From contig NC_080712.1 of assembly GCF_019097595.1 (NCBI RefSeq), positions 23,874,646-23,938,645 of the forward strand: a stretch of DNA of 64,000 bases, read 5' to 3'. The position numbers were made by a program, and so were the translations under genes. Shown piece after piece: positions 61,573-64,000 of the stretch; the first letter of the stretch is position 1, and every line of letters starts with the position of its first letter. The DNA is from Hemibagrus wyckioides (lineage: Eukaryota > Chordata > Actinopteri > Siluriformes > Bagridae). The notes under the pieces are model-generated. The model had not been told where the DNA came from, ran no database searches, and saw only the letters and a program-made list of their open reading frames with translations.

Positions 61573-63545
61573 CTGAGAAAGCTTTAGAATAAAAACCAAA
61601 CATAGCAAGTTGTTGAGCAATAGAATGAATGTGGAAGCATATGAATGAGTGAATGCTCCATGGTAATAAGCGTTTTACCAGCTACCACAAGTGTGATGGA
61701 TCTGTTCATGGTGCTGTAGTTAAACTCCTTAAGGAATGGCATGGCTAATTACTACTACAGGGAGAAACAGGGAGGCCACATGCACACAAAAGAGCCTAGA
61801 GCAAGCAGCCTGGAGACACTGGTTCTGTCAACACCAGCCAACATCTGGATATGCTGCTCTTCTTGCCATAAGTTCAACCTTGTGCTCTAGTTCCTTTGTG
61901 CCTGTGCAACCAGGGTTTTATCCTGAATGTGATTGTTTTATCTTACACTAATGAGGAGGTATTAAAAAAACATAGAGGGTGAAGAGGAAGCCTGAGAGGG
62001 ATGTTAGGGGGAACAGTCCACCTCAGTGATTGTAAAGATCGTAAAACCACCTTCCTCTTTTGCAGACCTGCAATTAAAACCAAATGAGAGTTTAATGAGT
62101 TGCCATTAGATTTTTATGTCTACCACTGAACAGAGAGGGAGTCTTCCCGTTGAGCAATCCAGCACAGATGTAGGAATCTCCTTTTCTCCTGTTAAAACAC
62201 AAATCTCATGTTCTTTCACAGAAACTCTCTCTTCAGTGAGTGGTACAGCTTCTAAATATTCAGATTTTATGCTCAGGTAAACACTCTGGTTTAAAATCCA
62301 TCAGTTAAGTGTGAGGGAATCAGTGCTGAGTGGTTACTTATTGGATGAGATCTGAAGGTGGACTGAGTCCATGACAGTGGAACTTGTTAATGCTATGCAC
62401 ATCTGGACTGAAGCAGATGAAGATTTATAGGACTTCAAGGACACAAATCATCACTGTTTGCTAAAAGGCCCCCGACCTCCCCAGACATAAAGTTGCAGTA
62501 ATTTACACAGAGCTGAGATGAACTAAACCAATCTACACTGGAAGCAGTACTGTTCCAGCCAGAAAAACTGTACAATTCTACTGTAGTTGAAGGTCATTTT
62601 CCTTTTGGTTGTCCAGAATCTCATTCCCAGTCCTTCTATCAAGTTCCTTTCTACTGTCATTGTCAAAATATCTTTGACTTCTCATCTTACTATCTTGTAC
62701 ACCTATTAATGGAAATGTCAGTCGTGAAACACATATATTAGAGGTATTTAAATGTAAATATTTGTGCTTTGCTTAGAGATGCTGTCGCTAATGTATTGAC
62801 AGGTTCTGTTCTTTATTATTATTATTATTGTTATTTGTGTTATTATTACTCATTCTTCTCATGAGACACTGATGTCACATGGAGACATTGCTAAAGCAGC
62901 AACAATATTGCTTAATGGGGAAAGAATTTCAACAATTTCAGCCATGAGGGATAACGCTCAGATTTTTCTGTTAAAAAAATAAACAAATAAAAAGCAAGAC
63001 TTCTTTTGTCGCTCACCATTTCCAATGATGTTTGATGAGAAATCCAAGTGAGAATGTACGACCTTGTGGGGAATGTATGAAACCATAAACATAAATGAAA
63101 ATAGACCTGAGTAAATTAAAAAAAAAAAAAAAAGTCAGCTCAAATGTGCACAGACATGTGTGAGTGTCTTGGCTCTATATAAACACACAGTCCTGGTTCA
63201 GTGCAGTTTGTTCAAACTGTTTCCACACCACACAGCCAAGAGCCGTAATAAGCAAAGCCATATTAAACGTAGTGAGGGGGGAAAAAAACCTCTCTCGCTG
63301 TCTGAAGGTTGTTACTTACAGCCTGGGGTTACTGCGGGAGAGATGCCAAGAGAAGAAAACAATTTAGCCAAATTTAGGAACAGGAGGTGAAAACAAAATC
63401 TGCATGTAAGATTTATTGATTTGTATTTGATTGGGAAATGGGAAGGGAATTGTTGAAGCTGTCAAAAGAAGTAAATCTGTATTAAAAATGATGTTTCAGC
63501 TTACATTATTTGTCACTGTGGAATAGTACATTTCTTAAAAAAAGA

Positions 63546-63652
63546 ATTGACAATGCCGTTTTAACAATGACATTAATAACAATTAATGTTGTTAATTAAC
63601 AACAATTAATGTAACATTAACAACAATAACAGAATTGACAATGCAAGCCATT
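63546..63652. repeat. partial direct duplication around a palindrome
   Basis: GAATTGACAATGC occurs at 63544 and 63632, and ACAATTAATGT-type words between them form an AT-rich palindrome around GTTGTTAATTAACAAC. Confidence 0.6.
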
Positions 63653-63921
63653 TTAAAGAGCAGGTAATTAAAACTAGCTGCTACATTGAACACTATATGA
63701 CACTATATGACAGTTCAGCTACAATAAAGCTACATGTATGACTGACGTCACGTTCTACTAATTGCATTATGACTAATGAAAAGAAGCTGCCTATTAAACA
63801 AACGGATCTCTTAAACTATTTTGTGTCATTAAGACTCGCCATTTGTATTGTAAGAAGTCATTTGTATTGTTTTTACTCAACAGACAGGACGTAGCTACAT
63901 AAATAGATAGATAAATAGATA

Positions 63922-63925
<4 letters not shown>

Positions 63926-63990
<65 letters not shown>
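63926..63990. repeat. AT dinucleotide array at the window end
   Basis: A pure TA run of about 65 bp, preceded by ATAGATAGATAAATAGATAA. Confidence 0.9.
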
Positions 63991-63993
<3 letters not shown>

Positions 63994-64000
63994 CTGACCA

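Larger units (their letters stand above)
42679..64000. other. gene-poor region: no exon recognised
   Basis: A long AT-rich stretch with microsatellites, two inverted repeats, a MITE-like repeat, a SINE and a Tc1 relic. Open frames here are short and lack recognisable domains. Distal regulatory sequence for pkdcc or a neighbour is possible but not shown. Confidence 0.6.

Overview
This is a 64 kb piece of a vertebrate nuclear genome, almost certainly a ray-finned fish. The evidence is the intron-exon architecture, the very dense microsatellites (CA/TG, CT/AG, AT, GATA, AAT, AT-rich pentamers), the Tc1/mariner transposons, and tRNA-derived SINEs of the DANA/Mermaid type. An otophysan such as a catfish or a relative is my best guess, but the sequence alone does not prove it.

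The window holds one recognisable host gene, on the minus strand. It is pkdcc (VLK/SgK493), a secretory-pathway tyrosine kinase. I could rebuild its complete coding sequence from seven exons with GT-AG junctions and consistent phases: 33455-32760, 22857-22735, 18352-18078, 17514-17435, 17036-16929, 11427-11254 and 10305-10220. Together they encode 513 residues. The promoter lies in a CpG-rich block at about 32.9-34.0 kb. It has a TATA-like box at 33629, a perfect palindromic CRE at 33811 and a ZNF143/SBS-like element at 33915. The 3'UTR runs leftwards from 10219, and its end is uncertain.

Layout: 1-9.3 kb is sequence downstream of pkdcc, with SINE and LINE-like fragments, a Ty3/gypsy reverse-transcriptase relic and simple repeats. 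The pkdcc transcription unit occupies about 9.3-33.6 kb, with a 9.9 kb intron 1 rich in microsatellites. From 34 to 64 kb I find no host exon. This upstream region contains an intact Tc1-like transposon with a full DD34E transposase (41429-42676), SINEs, a MITE-like repeat, long AT arrays and two striking inverted repeats (54.4 and 56.9 kb).

The most notable observations are four. Exon 5 of pkdcc is in-frame skippable and sits between a UG repeat at its acceptor and a complementary AC repeat at its donor. The promoter carries CRE and ZNF143-like sites. A three-arm palindrome at 56.85-57.0 kb contains a perfect 37-bp stem. An unclassified dispersed repeat is present in four copies. I found no CRISPR array, operon or other prokaryotic feature, and no convincing evidence of a new protein system.
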